From: an uncultured Blautia sp.
GTDB taxonomy: Bacteria; Bacillota; Clostridia; Lachnospirales; Lachnospiraceae
Length of the DNA stretch: 24,932 nt
Assembly: GCA_900549015.1 (NCBI GenBank)
Contig: URMH01000039.1
Location: forward strand, 1 to 24,932
Reading direction: 5' to 3'
Positions 7,474 to 15,127 of this stretch are shown here, piece by piece. The notes beneath the pieces were generated by a model. That model searched no databases. It was not told the origin of the DNA and was given only the letters and a program-made list of their open reading frames with translations. Each line of letters starts with the position of its first letter. Within the stretch, counting starts at the first letter, position 1. The position numbers were made by a program, and so were the translations under genes.

Positions 7474-7503
7474 ATTATATAACAGAATGATGTAAGATGT
7501 AAA
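7474..7503 (-). promoter_or_regulatory. promoter of mecA
   Basis: On the minus strand TTTACA (7498-7503), an 18-nt spacer and a perfect TATAAT (7474-7479). It gives a ~60-nt AT-rich leader before mecA. Confidence 0.55.
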
Positions 7504-7575
7504 GGACATTAATTTGATAAAAAATGAAATATTTCGAAAAAATAACGAAAAAATCTTATATTTTTCATAAAACAG

Positions 7576-7603
7576 TTGCATTCAAAAAAAGAATTGGTAT
7601 AAT
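7576..7603 (+). promoter_or_regulatory. promoter of the structured RNA at 7610
   Basis: TTGCAT (7576-7581), a 16-nt spacer and a perfect TATAAT (7598-7603). The predicted start near 7610 coincides exactly with the 5' edge of the long end-pairing stem, which supports a discrete RNA gene. Confidence 0.65.
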
Positions 7604-7609
7604 ATAAGC

Positions 7610-7805
7610 AGGAAAAGATAATTGGAATGGAAATGCTTAAGAAAAATGAAATCCATACACAGCCTTAATTATAACCAATCAGCAACACGCCAATTATCAA
7701 TTTATACAAGTCTTGAGATTCGTGCTATTTTATCATCAGCATTCCTGCTGCAGCACAGAATTTTTCCCCAGTGAGATAAAACAATTCCATTCCGTCTTTT
7801 CCGCA
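7610..7805 (+). ncRNA. ssrS: structured RNA, candidate 6S RNA
   Basis: The stretch is ~195 nt, has no credible reading frame, and starts just after a promoter. Its ends pair: GGAAAAGA (7611-7618) with TCTTTTCC (7795-7802), and GGAATGGAA (7624-7632) with TTCCATTCC (7785-7793), a 17-bp closing stem with one small internal loop. The interior is a large open region. On its 3' side it carries a hairpin (ATTC-GTGCT with AGCAC-A-GAAT, and inner CAGCA/TGCTG around TTCC, about 7719-7762). It also contains AGCCTTAA. A long closing stem, a large central bubble and this length are the hallmarks of 6S RNA, which binds SigA-RNA polymerase. A second pairing, GATAATTGG (7617-7625) with CCAATTATC (7690-7698), would compete. 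The identity is inferred from structure only. Confidence 0.55.
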
Positions 7806-7881
7806 GCCTGTCAGGTGTTTTTCTAAAATCTATTTTTTACAGAAAGGAGGGTATATAACGGAAAATATATCACGAAAAAAA

Positions 7882-8106
7882 ATGAAAAAATCCCGTAAAC
7901 CGCTGCGAAGGGAACTGGAATATTATGAGGAAGAGGGAATTTCTCTTTATCTGAACGGAAACCCAAGCACAGCAAAGTCCATTGCAAAGGCCTGTCAGCT
8001 TGCAGAGGGTGGAGTGTACATGAGGGATTATACAGAAGATGAAACAGGAAAAATTGCCTGTGTAAGCTTTGATTTTATACCAGTCAGAGAAGACGCGCGC
8101 TTCTGA
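7882..8106 (+). CDS. conserved-looking small hypothetical protein
   Basis: From this ATG the product is 74 aa: MKKSRKPLRRELEYYEEEGI, then LYLNGNPSTAKSIAKACQL and a C-terminal part of beta-like character. It is soluble, with no membrane segment and no cysteine motif, and I do not recognise the family. The ATG at 7882 has no ribosome binding site. A very strong AGAAAGGAGG (7841-7850) lies 7 nt before an in-frame ACG at 7858, which would add eight residues (ACG then ENISRKK). Either translation starts at ACG or the original ATG has been altered. It follows the 6S-like RNA with no clear terminator between, so it may depend on read-through. Confidence 0.6.
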   Translation: MKKSRKPLRRELEYYEEEGISLYLNGNPSTAKSIAKACQLAEGGVYMRDYTEDETGKIACVSFDFIPVREDARF

Positions 8107-8125
8107 AGCGGCGGATTATAACAAT

Positions 8126-8180
8126 CAGACAGGCCCCTGAAAGAAACGAGCCCCTACTCATACAAACCATCAGGGGTCTG
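8126..8180 (+). terminator. stem-loop after the small hypothetical gene
   Basis: CAGA (8126-8129) and CCCCTGA (8134-8140) pair with TCAGGGG (8170-8176) and TCTG (8177-8180) around a 29-nt loop. The tail AATTTATAAA is only moderately T-rich, so terminator function is uncertain. Confidence 0.4.
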
Positions 8181-8235
8181 AATTTATAAAGAAAATCTAA
8201 AATGTCGAATTATGTAATGAAATATTTCTGAAATA

Positions 8236-8244
8236 TGGTATAAT
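8236..8244 (+). promoter_or_regulatory. extended -10 promoter for the GH18 gene
   Basis: TGGTATAAT, an extended -10 with a perfect hexamer at 8239-8244. No good -35 is found 16-18 nt upstream. It gives a leader of about 45 nt. Confidence 0.5.
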
Positions 8245-8295
8245 GTAAAGGCTTAACAGGAAATCCATAATGAAGTACCGAAAGGAAGAAAGATT

Positions 8296-9945
8296 ATGAA
8301 GAAAAAATACATGCCCGCTTTTGTGGTATGCCTTTTGATCCTCGTACTCGCTGTTGCAGGCGGTGCAGTTCACGTGATCTCAAAGTATATTCCCACAAAA
8401 GACCGTATGGATTTAAACGAATATTACGGACTGGTAGCAGAGGGAGAGGCTGCGCTGATACTGGGAACAGAGAAGCTGGAGCAGAGAGGAATTATCGCCG
8501 GAGAAGAGGGATACCTTCCTCTTGATGTGGTAAATACATATCTGAACCAGAGATATTACTGGGATGCAGAGAGCCAGCAGATTTTATATGCAACGCCTTC
8601 AGAGGTGACTTCCATGCCGGCTTCTACGGAGGCGGGAAGTGAAGTGTGGCTTCGTGACGGAACTGTATACTTAAGCCTTTCCTATATCAGACAGTATACA
8701 GATTTGGATACTTATATTTATGAAAATCCAGGCAGAATCGCCATTCAGTATCAGTTTTCAGATGTGAATACTGTCACTGCCAAAAAAGATACGTACGTCC
8801 GTTTCCGGGGCGGCATCAAATCAGAAGTCCTGGCAAAAGTGAAAAAAGGAACGAACCTGATCCTGATGGAAGAACTGGAGGACTGGGATCAGGTGGCTAC
8901 GATGGACGGCTATATTGGCTATGTGCAGAAAAAAGCAGTGAGCCAGCCGGAGGAGAGAACGTTTGAAAGACAATTTTCCAGGGAAGAATACGACTACATT
9001 AAAATGGAGCAGCCGGTAAATCTTGTGTGGCATCAGGTGACAAATATGGAAGCAAATGCAGGATTTGCAGAGGCAACTGCAAATATGACAGGAGTGAACG
9101 TCATTTCGCCTACCTGGTACTCCATTATAGATAACGAGGGAAATATTTCCAGTCTCGCTTCTTCTGACTATGTAGCTCAGGCACATGAGAAAGGACTTCA
9201 GGTATGGGGTCTTGTTGATAATTTCAATGAAAATATCAGCACAACAGAAATTCTTTCCAGGACAAGCTCACGACAGAATCTGGTGCGTCAGCTTGTAGAT
9301 GCAGCGCTTTCCGCAGGGCTTGACGGAATCAATATTGATTTTGAATATCTGGAGGAAGCTGTGGGAATCCACTTCCTGCAGTTTTTGAGAGAGCTTTCTG
9401 TGGAAACCCATAAGAACAATCTTGTGCTCTCTGTGGATAATCCGGTTCCGGAGGATTTTACAAGCCATTATGACAGGGCAGAGCAGGGACGTGTTGTGGA
9501 TTATGTGATCATCATGGGATATGACGAGCATTACGTTGGTTCTGAGGAAGCCGGTTCCGTAGCCTCTCTTCCGTGGGTGGAACAGGGAATTAAAGATACT
9601 CTGACGGAAGTTCCGGCAGAACGTGTGATCAATGCAGTGCCGTTTTATTCAAGACTGTGGAAAACTCTTGCAGGAACTCTTTCCAGTGAAGCGATTGGAA
9701 TGGGGCAGGCACAGGAAGTTGTTCAAAAATATAAGGTGGAAACATACTGGGATAAAAATACAAGCCAGAACTACGGCGCTTTCGAGAGCGAAGGAGCCGA
9801 GTTCCAGATCTGGATCGAAGATGCCCAGGCCATTGCGGAAAAAGTAAAGCTTTCTTCAAAATATAATCTTGCAGGCGTTGCCGCATGGAAGCTCGGATTT
9901 GAGAGCAGCGACGTATGGCAGGCGATCAGTGACAATCTGAAATAA
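8296..9945 (+). CDS. membrane-anchored GH18-type glycosidase with SH3-like domain
   Basis: The 549-residue protein has one N-terminal hydrophobic segment (about 5-28: signal anchor or signal peptide), so it acts at or outside the membrane. Residues ~35-155 resemble the beta-rich N-terminal domain seen in spore/cell-wall hydrolases. Residues ~158-218 look like a bacterial SH3 domain (wall binding). From ~235 a TIM-barrel GH18 domain follows. Its catalytic motif reads DGINIDFE (D343, D348, E350), the DxxDxDxE pattern with the middle Asp replaced by Asn, and the acid E350 is kept. YaaH/YdhD-like GH18 proteins cleave N-acetylglucosamine linkages in peptidoglycan or spore cortex, and that is the likely role. 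It precedes an amidase, so both may remodel the wall. AAAGGAAG precedes the ATG. Confidence 0.87.
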   Translation: MKKKYMPAFVVCLLILVLAVAGGAVHVISKYIPTKDRMDLNEYYGLVAEGEAALILGTEKLEQRGIIAGEEGYLPLDVVNTYLNQRYYWDAESQQILYATPSEVTSMPASTEAGSEVWLRDGTVYLSLSYIRQYTDLDTYIYENPGRIAIQYQFSDVNTVTAKKDTYVRFRGGIKSEVLAKVKKGTNLILMEELEDWDQVATMDGYIGYVQKKAVSQPEERTFERQFSREEYDYIKMEQPVNLVWHQVTNMEANAGFAEATANMTGVNVISPTWYSIIDNEGNISSLASSDYVAQAHEKGLQVWGLVDNFNENISTTEILSRTSSRQNLVRQLVDAALSAGLDGINIDFEYLEEAVGIHFLQFLRELSVETHKNNLVLSVDNPVPEDFTSHYDRAEQGRVVDYVIIMGYDEHYVGSEEAGSVASLPWVEQGIKDTLTEVPAERVINAVPFYSRLWKTLAGTLSSEAIGMGQAQEVVQKYKVETYWDKNTSQNYGAFESEGAEFQIWIEDAQAIAEKVKLSSKYNLAGVAAWKLGFESSDVWQAISDNLK

Positions 9946-9956
9946 AAAAACGCATA

Positions 9957-9987
9957 GAATATAAAAACACTCTCTGAGACATATACT
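9957..9987 (+). promoter_or_regulatory. possible sporulation-type promoter for the amidase
   Basis: GAATA (9957-9961), an 18-nt spacer and CATATACT (9980-9987) resemble SigE/SigG-type elements (CATA-type -10). The match is partial. If active, transcription would start near 9994, inside the loop of the hairpin at 9963-10015. Confidence 0.25.
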
Positions 9988-10015
9988 GAATAAGAATATG
10001 CCAGGGGGTGTTTTT
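9963..10015 (+). terminator. terminator-like hairpin that includes the amidase ribosome binding site
   Basis: AAAACACTCTCTG (9964-9976) pairs along all 13 bases, with two G-U pairs, to CAGGGGGTGTTTT (10002-10014). CATAT (9980-9984) with ATATG (9996-10000) extends it inward. A T-run (10011-10016) follows the G-rich arm. The right arm contains the GGGGGTG Shine-Dalgarno of the next gene, and the T-run touches its TTG start. Confidence 0.75.
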
Positions 10016-10017
10016 TG

Positions 10018-10701
10018 TTGAAAAAGTATGTGATGGAAATGACGATGGCTGTCCTTCTTCTTATCAGCGTTTTCTTTTTATCAAAGGAGGCGGCAGTTGT
10101 AGCGAACGAGAACGCCGGAAAAGAAAAGGTGATCGTGATTGACGCAGGCCACGGGGGAGCAGATCCGGGCATGGTCGGAATCGGGGGACTGGAGGAGAAG
10201 GGAATCAATCTGGCTGTTTCCATGAAATTAAAAGAGTCTCTGGAAGATCAGGGTTTTACTGTGGTGATGACGAGAACAGAGGATCAGGGTCTTTATCAGG
10301 AAGGAGCGAGAAATAAAAAAGTACAGGATATGCAGAACCGTATTGAAATCATGGAGAAAGCAAAACCCCTTCTTGCAGTAAGCGTTCATCAGAATAGTTA
10401 TACAGAAGAAAGTGTAAAAGGTCCCCAGGTATTTTATTATGAAAGCTCGGCAGAAGGACAAAAATTGGCGGTAAGTATCCAGAACGCGCTGAATACAGAG
10501 CTTTCTGTTGAAAGACCAAGAAAGGAAAAGGGGAATACAAGCTATTTCCTTTTAAAGAAAAGCCCGTGTGTATTAAATATTGTAGAATGCGGGTTTCTCA
10601 CAAATGAAAAAGAAGCGGAGCTTCTTCAGACCGAGGAGTACCAGCAGAAAATTGTGGAGGCAGTGACAAAAGGAATTGTTCAGTATGTGAGAGAAAAGTA
10701 A
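10018..10701 (+). CDS. cwlD: N-acetylmuramoyl-L-alanine amidase (Amidase_3), CwlD-like
   Basis: The 227-residue zinc amidase cuts the bond between MurNAc and the stem peptide. An N-terminal hydrophobic segment (about 8-24) directs it to or across the membrane. The catalytic domain follows at once: IDAGHGGADPG with H45, E60 (LEEKGIN), H124 (SVHQNS) as the zinc ligands, and E190 (VVECGFLTNEKEA) as the catalytic glutamate. The absence of SPOR, SH3 or repeat domains and the length match CwlD, which makes muramic-delta-lactam in spore cortex. The start is TTG; the TTG at 10018 is 7 nt from GGGGGTG, and a second TTG at 10015 is too close. The ribosome binding site lies in a hairpin, so expression is probably conditional. 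Confidence 0.85.
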   Translation: MKKYVMEMTMAVLLLISVFFLSKEAAVVANENAGKEKVIVIDAGHGGADPGMVGIGGLEEKGINLAVSMKLKESLEDQGFTVVMTRTEDQGLYQEGARNKKVQDMQNRIEIMEKAKPLLAVSVHQNSYTEESVKGPQVFYYESSAEGQKLAVSIQNALNTELSVERPRKEKGNTSYFLLKKSPCVLNIVECGFLTNEKEAELLQTEEYQQKIVEAVTKGIVQYVREK

Positions 10702-10746
10702 GATTGTTAATTTTTCGGGAACTGTCTTTTAATGAAAGAATAATTC

Positions 10747-10803
10747 TGCTATACTTGAGATACTTAAGCAGTTTACAGCAGAAACAAAAGGCTGCTGTAT
10801 AAT
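10747..10803 (+). promoter_or_regulatory. promoter region of the GT-C operon with a hairpin-forming dyad
   Basis: Two -10 candidates are present: TGCTATACT (10747-10755, extended -10) and TATAAT (10798-10803), the latter with a TTTACA 20 nt upstream, which is a poor spacing. ACAGCAG (10775-10781) is a perfect inverted repeat of CTGCTGT (10792-10798). It lies between the two candidates and touches the second -10, so it could be an operator or a leader hairpin. Confidence 0.4.
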
Positions 10804-10834
10804 AGAAAAAAAACAGGGAGAACAGAGGAGTTGT

Positions 10835-12814
10835 ATGTTTGGGATTTTATACATAGTATTATCTTTTCTGGCAGGAAAGGAGTTTGCAGGATTTCTTCTG
10901 GCGGAAGAAAAGAGCAGAGAAAAACGGGGAAATCAGATATGGCTTCTGGCTTCTGCTTCTTTTGGAATCGGGACTCTGCTGCTTACCTGGTGCGTGTATG
11001 TGGCAGCATGGTTTCTTCGTGTATGTATGGATAGTGAAAATCCGCTTTTTTACGGAAACCTTGCAGTGATGGCGGGAACAGCGGCAGGGCTTTTCTTTTT
11101 ATATTTTTACAGGATACGGCATAAGGGAAATCTTAAAATACAGGGGCTGATACCTGACAGACGTTTATTAAAAAAGGAGTGTGTTCTGTACGGGCTTCTC
11201 TTTCTTTTTCTTATGTATATCATGTTTTATGTTTTTTATATAAGAGATGGGATTTTGTACAGCGGTTTTACGGTATATGGGGATTACGCGCCGCATACAG
11301 CGATGATGCGCTCGTTTTCTATGGGAGAGAATTTTCCTACCCAGTATCCTCATTTTGGAGGGGAAGATGTAAAATATCATTTTATGTTCCAGTTTCTTGT
11401 GGGAAATCTTGAATTTCTGGGACTTCGCCTTGATATTGCCTACAATCTTGTGAGCGTATTTTCTCTTCTTGGTTTTTTGATATTTTTATGCCAGATGGCG
11501 ATGCGGATAACAGGAAGCTTTGCAGCCGGCGCCTGGGCGCTTGTTCTGTTTTTCTTTCGAAGCGGGATCACGTTTTTCCGGTTTTTATGGGAGCATTTTC
11601 AGTCAGGAGATCTGTGGAAGGCGCTCAGTGAAAATACAGAGTTTCTGGGATATACCACAAATGAAAACTGGGGACTCTGGAATTTTAATGTGTACCTGAA
11701 TCAGCGCCACCTGGCTTTTGGTCTTCTGATCGCCGGAATTGTCATCTGGGTATTTCTTGATTATCTGGAAGAGGGAGCTGCCCATGAGGAAAAAGGATTC
11801 GCCTGGATTAAGGGAAGGCTTTTTGCAAAAGAGGCGTGGCAATGCAGAAATCTGGAAAAGGCGCTTCTTCTTGGCATGATTTTGGGGCTTACTTCTTTCT
11901 GGAATGGAGCGGCAGTTATCGGCGGGCTTTTGATCCTTCTCGGTTTTGCCGCATTTTCAGACGGAAAGCTGGATTATGGGATTATGGCGGCAGTGACTGT
12001 TTTCTTTTCTGTTCTCCAGTCCAGGATTTTTGTGAGGGGTTCTGTGATGAGCCCTGCCATTCAGTGGGGATTTCTGGCAGAAGATAAGAGTCTTGCCGGT
12101 GTGATATGGTATCTGATACAGATCAGCGGATTTTTTGTAGCAGGGCTTGCAATGCTCGTATTCTGGCTTAGAAGACGGGAACGCACCATGCTTGTAAGCT
12201 TCCTTTTTCCCCTGTTTTTTGCCTTTCTTGTTTCACTCACTCCGGATATAAATGTAAATCATAAGTATATTATGATTTCATGGGCATTTTTAACTGTATT
12301 CTGGGGAGGTGTTCTCTCAAAATGCTGGAGAGGAAAATGTAGGAAAAAGCTTCTGGCGTTTATTCTCACGGTTTGTCTTACGGCAACAGGGCTTTACGAT
12401 TTTGTGATCATTTTAAGAAATAACGGGCCGGGAAGAAGAGTGGCTGTAAATATGGAAAGCGATCTTACTGCCTGGCTTTCGGAGAATCTTACCTCTGAGG
12501 ATCTGATCCTGACGCCGGAATACAGCATGAGCGAGGTTACCATGTCGGGAGTTATGATGTACTGCGGCTGGCCGTATTATGCCTGGTCGGCAGGATATAA
12601 CACAAATTACAGGGCAGGCGTGGCAACGGAAATGTACACGACAGGAGATCAAAAACGTCTGAAAGTGCTTGCACAGCAGGAGGGCATTACCTATATTCTT
12701 TATCAGGAAGGAATGACGTTTGAGGAGAAAAACTGCAGGGAGGATACGATTGCGTCTGCTTATCCCCTTGTATATCAATCAGAAGATGGGAGAATAAGAA
12801 TATATGAGACATGA
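10835..12814 (+). CDS. polytopic membrane protein, GT-C-like, paralog of the next gene
   Basis: The 659-residue protein has about a dozen hydrophobic segments, starting at the first residues. A large loop after the early helices carries VYGDYAPHTAMM and PHFGGEDVKYHFMF, the acidic first-loop plan of GT-C glycosyltransferases that use lipid-linked sugars. A soluble C-terminal part (about 545-659: WLSENLTSEDLILTPEYS, then CGWPYYAWSAGYN) follows the last helix. The next gene repeats this plan in order. I infer a membrane glycosyltransferase or a structural partner of one; donor and acceptor are unknown. The two genes overlap by 11 nt, so they are co-translated. GAACAGAGGAG precedes the ATG. Confidence 0.7.
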   Translation: MFGILYIVLSFLAGKEFAGFLLAEEKSREKRGNQIWLLASASFGIGTLLLTWCVYVAAWFLRVCMDSENPLFYGNLAVMAGTAAGLFFLYFYRIRHKGNLKIQGLIPDRRLLKKECVLYGLLFLFLMYIMFYVFYIRDGILYSGFTVYGDYAPHTAMMRSFSMGENFPTQYPHFGGEDVKYHFMFQFLVGNLEFLGLRLDIAYNLVSVFSLLGFLIFLCQMAMRITGSFAAGAWALVLFFFRSGITFFRFLWEHFQSGDLWKALSENTEFLGYTTNENWGLWNFNVYLNQRHLAFGLLIAGIVIWVFLDYLEEGAAHEEKGFAWIKGRLFAKEAWQCRNLEKALLLGMILGLTSFWNGAAVIGGLLILLGFAAFSDGKLDYGIMAAVTVFFSVLQSRIFVRGSVMSPAIQWGFLAEDKSLAGVIWYLIQISGFFVAGLAMLVFWLRRRERTMLVSFLFPLFFAFLVSLTPDINVNHKYIMISWAFLTVFWGGVLSKCWRGKCRKKLLAFILTVCLTATGLYDFVIILRNNGPGRRVAVNMESDLTAWLSENLTSEDLILTPEYSMSEVTMSGVMMYCGWPYYAWSAGYNTNYRAGVATEMYTTGDQKRLKVLAQQEGITYILYQEGMTFEEKNCREDTIASAYPLVYQSEDGRIRIYET

Positions 12815-15086
12815 TAGTATGAATGCGTCTTCGTATAAAGAAAAAATAAAAACATGGCTGCCTGAGACAGCCGCCGCCGCTGCGCTTTTGGCGCTTTGTG
12901 CGTACCTTCTTAAAAAAGATGCGTGGACATTTCTTTCCTGGTGGCTTCTTGCCCTTCTTATGGGTATGGTGGCAATGCCGGTGACAGGAAGGCTGTTTTC
13001 ACACTTTAAGGATAAGGGCTGGCTGTTTTCAAAGGTTTTTGCTGTCTGCGTCAGCGGATTTCTTACATGGTTTCTTGTTGCAGCAGGAGTGTTTCCTTTT
13101 ACGTCGGCCGTCTGTATTGGTGTCAGTGTGGTATGCGGCGTTTTCTGTATGGTTCTCTTTAACAGACAACAGAAGGCGGGAATTGAATGTTATCCTGTTC
13201 AGGAAATGAAGCTTGTTGTCCGGGAGGAACTTTTGTTTTTCGCAGTATTTCTCATGTGGACGTATCTTGCAGGATTTCACCCGCAGGCGTACGGAACAGA
13301 AAAGTTCATGGATTACGGCTTTATGGAAGCCATGATGCGAAGCGATGTTTTGCCTGCGAGAGATTTATGGTACAGCGAAGGGCATATTAATTATTATTAC
13401 GGCGGACAGTATTTCGCCGTGTTTCTCACAAAGCTGACAGGAAGTCAGGTGGAACTTACATATAATCTGATGCGTACCTTTGTGGCTGCATTTGCTTTTG
13501 TTTTGCCATTTTCTCTTGCTTATCAGATGAGTGTGGACAGGCTGAAGAAAAATATTTTCGGGAAGAAAAGATATATTCCTGCAGCAGCAGGAATGACAGC
13601 CGGTCTTGGTGTATCCATAGCGGGAAATATGCACTATGTTGTGTACAGTAAAATCATTCCGTGGATACAGAAGCTTTCCGGTGCCGAAAATGTGGACAGC
13701 TACTGGTTTCCGGACGCAACCAGGTATATTGGACATAATCCGGACGTGCCGGATAAAACCATTCACGAATTTCCCTGCTATTCTTTTGTTCTGGGAGACC
13801 TTCACGCCCATGTGGTAAATATCATGTTCGTTCTTCTGATTCTGGGAGTTTTATACGCCTGGTTTTATAGATACGGAAAAAACAAGGACTGGAATGGAAA
13901 TATAAAAGACAAATCATTCTGGAAAAAAGAGCTTTTTATGCCTCATATTATATTGGCGGGCGTTCTTCTCGGAATGTTCCAGTGGACAAATTTCTGGGAT
14001 TTTGTCATTTACTTTGTTGTTACGGGAGGAGTTGTTCTTTTCGGGAATATCACACGTTTCGGAGGAAAATGGAAAACGGTTCTTGCAGCGACGGCAGCGC
14101 AGGGAGTGGAGGTCTTTTGTATCGCAAAGCTTGTTATTCTGCCTTTTACCATGAAATTCGAGACAATGGTCCAGGGGGTGGCGCTTGCACAGAATCATTC
14201 CAGGTTTTATCAGCTTATGGTGCTGTGGGGTCTGCCGGTATTTGTGACGCTCATTTTTCTTATCAGCGTTCTTTTGGAACGTCTTAGAAAAAAACGGAAC
14301 AGAAGTATTTATCAGTGTATGCGCTCTATGGCTTCCTCTGATTTATTTGGGATCATTCTCGGGTTATGTGCCATTGGACTTGTGATGATTCCGGAGCTGG
14401 TGTATGTGCGTGATATTTATGAAAACGGAAACGCAAGGGCAAACACCATGTTTAAGCTGACTTATCAGGCTTATATCATGTTTGGGATTTTAATGGGATA
14501 TGCGATTTTCCGCCTTCTTACTGTCTCCAGACAGAAAATATTAAAAGTCTGTGCAGGCGCAGCTCTGTTTTTCCTTCTGTGGACGTTGGGATATTTTGGA
14601 AACAGTGTGCAGGCATGGTTTGGGGAAGTCTGGAAGCCGGAAAAATATCAGGGCTTAAATGCCGTAACCTTCCTGGAAACTGATTTTCCGGAGGACGCAT
14701 CAGCCATCAGGTGGCTGAAGGAAAATATAGAAGGCGCGCCTGTTGTGCTGGAAGCAAACGGAGACAGCTATACAGGATATGAGCGTGTTTCCGCAACGAC
14801 AGGTCTTCCTACGATTCTCGGCTGGTATGTACATGAATGGCTGTGGCGAAATGATGTGGAGGACGTAAATGTCAAAAGTGCAGATGTGGAAACGATTTAC
14901 ACTTCTTCAGATATTAATACAGTGGAAGATCTTCTTGAAGAGTATGAGGTTTCGTATATTTTTGTCGGATCTAAGGAACGGGAAAAATACGGGGAAAGAT
15001 TAAATGAAAATCTTTTAAAAGAGCTGGGAGAAGTGATATATCAGGATCCAAATTACAATACGTATATTCTTAGAATAGAAAAATAG
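12804..15086 (+). CDS. DUF2298 (YYY-type) membrane protein, probable GT-C glycosyltransferase
   Basis: The 760-residue protein has roughly 12-14 hydrophobic segments. Recognised signatures are LWYSEGHINYYYGGQYF (about 190-206) and HEFPCYSFVLGDLHAH (about 316-331). The His/Asp-rich GDLHAH and the tyrosine cluster identify the DUF2298/YYY membrane family, first noted in Chloroflexi and Archaea. A C-terminal soluble region (about 630-760) carries WLKENIEGAPVVLEANGD and TTGLPTILGWYVHEW. Its fold is thought to be GT-C, but the reaction is not established. The start at 12804 lies inside the end of the preceding gene. It is followed after 41 nt by the RACo-like gene without a terminator, so the operon continues. 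Confidence 0.75.
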   Translation: MRHDSMNASSYKEKIKTWLPETAAAAALLALCAYLLKKDAWTFLSWWLLALLMGMVAMPVTGRLFSHFKDKGWLFSKVFAVCVSGFLTWFLVAAGVFPFTSAVCIGVSVVCGVFCMVLFNRQQKAGIECYPVQEMKLVVREELLFFAVFLMWTYLAGFHPQAYGTEKFMDYGFMEAMMRSDVLPARDLWYSEGHINYYYGGQYFAVFLTKLTGSQVELTYNLMRTFVAAFAFVLPFSLAYQMSVDRLKKNIFGKKRYIPAAAGMTAGLGVSIAGNMHYVVYSKIIPWIQKLSGAENVDSYWFPDATRYIGHNPDVPDKTIHEFPCYSFVLGDLHAHVVNIMFVLLILGVLYAWFYRYGKNKDWNGNIKDKSFWKKELFMPHIILAGVLLGMFQWTNFWDFVIYFVVTGGVVLFGNITRFGGKWKTVLAATAAQGVEVFCIAKLVILPFTMKFETMVQGVALAQNHSRFYQLMVLWGLPVFVTLIFLISVLLERLRKKRNRSIYQCMRSMASSDLFGIILGLCAIGLVMIPELVYVRDIYENGNARANTMFKLTYQAYIMFGILMGYAIFRLLTVSRQKILKVCAGAALFFLLWTLGYFGNSVQAWFGEVWKPEKYQGLNAVTFLETDFPEDASAIRWLKENIEGAPVVLEANGDSYTGYERVSATTGLPTILGWYVHEWLWRNDVEDVNVKSADVETIYTSSDINTVEDLLEEYEVSYIFVGSKEREKYGERLNENLLKELGEVIYQDPNYNTYILRIEK

Positions 15087-15127
15087 TTTGCTACACGCAG
15101 GATTGAAATGAAAAACAAGGAGGCAGC

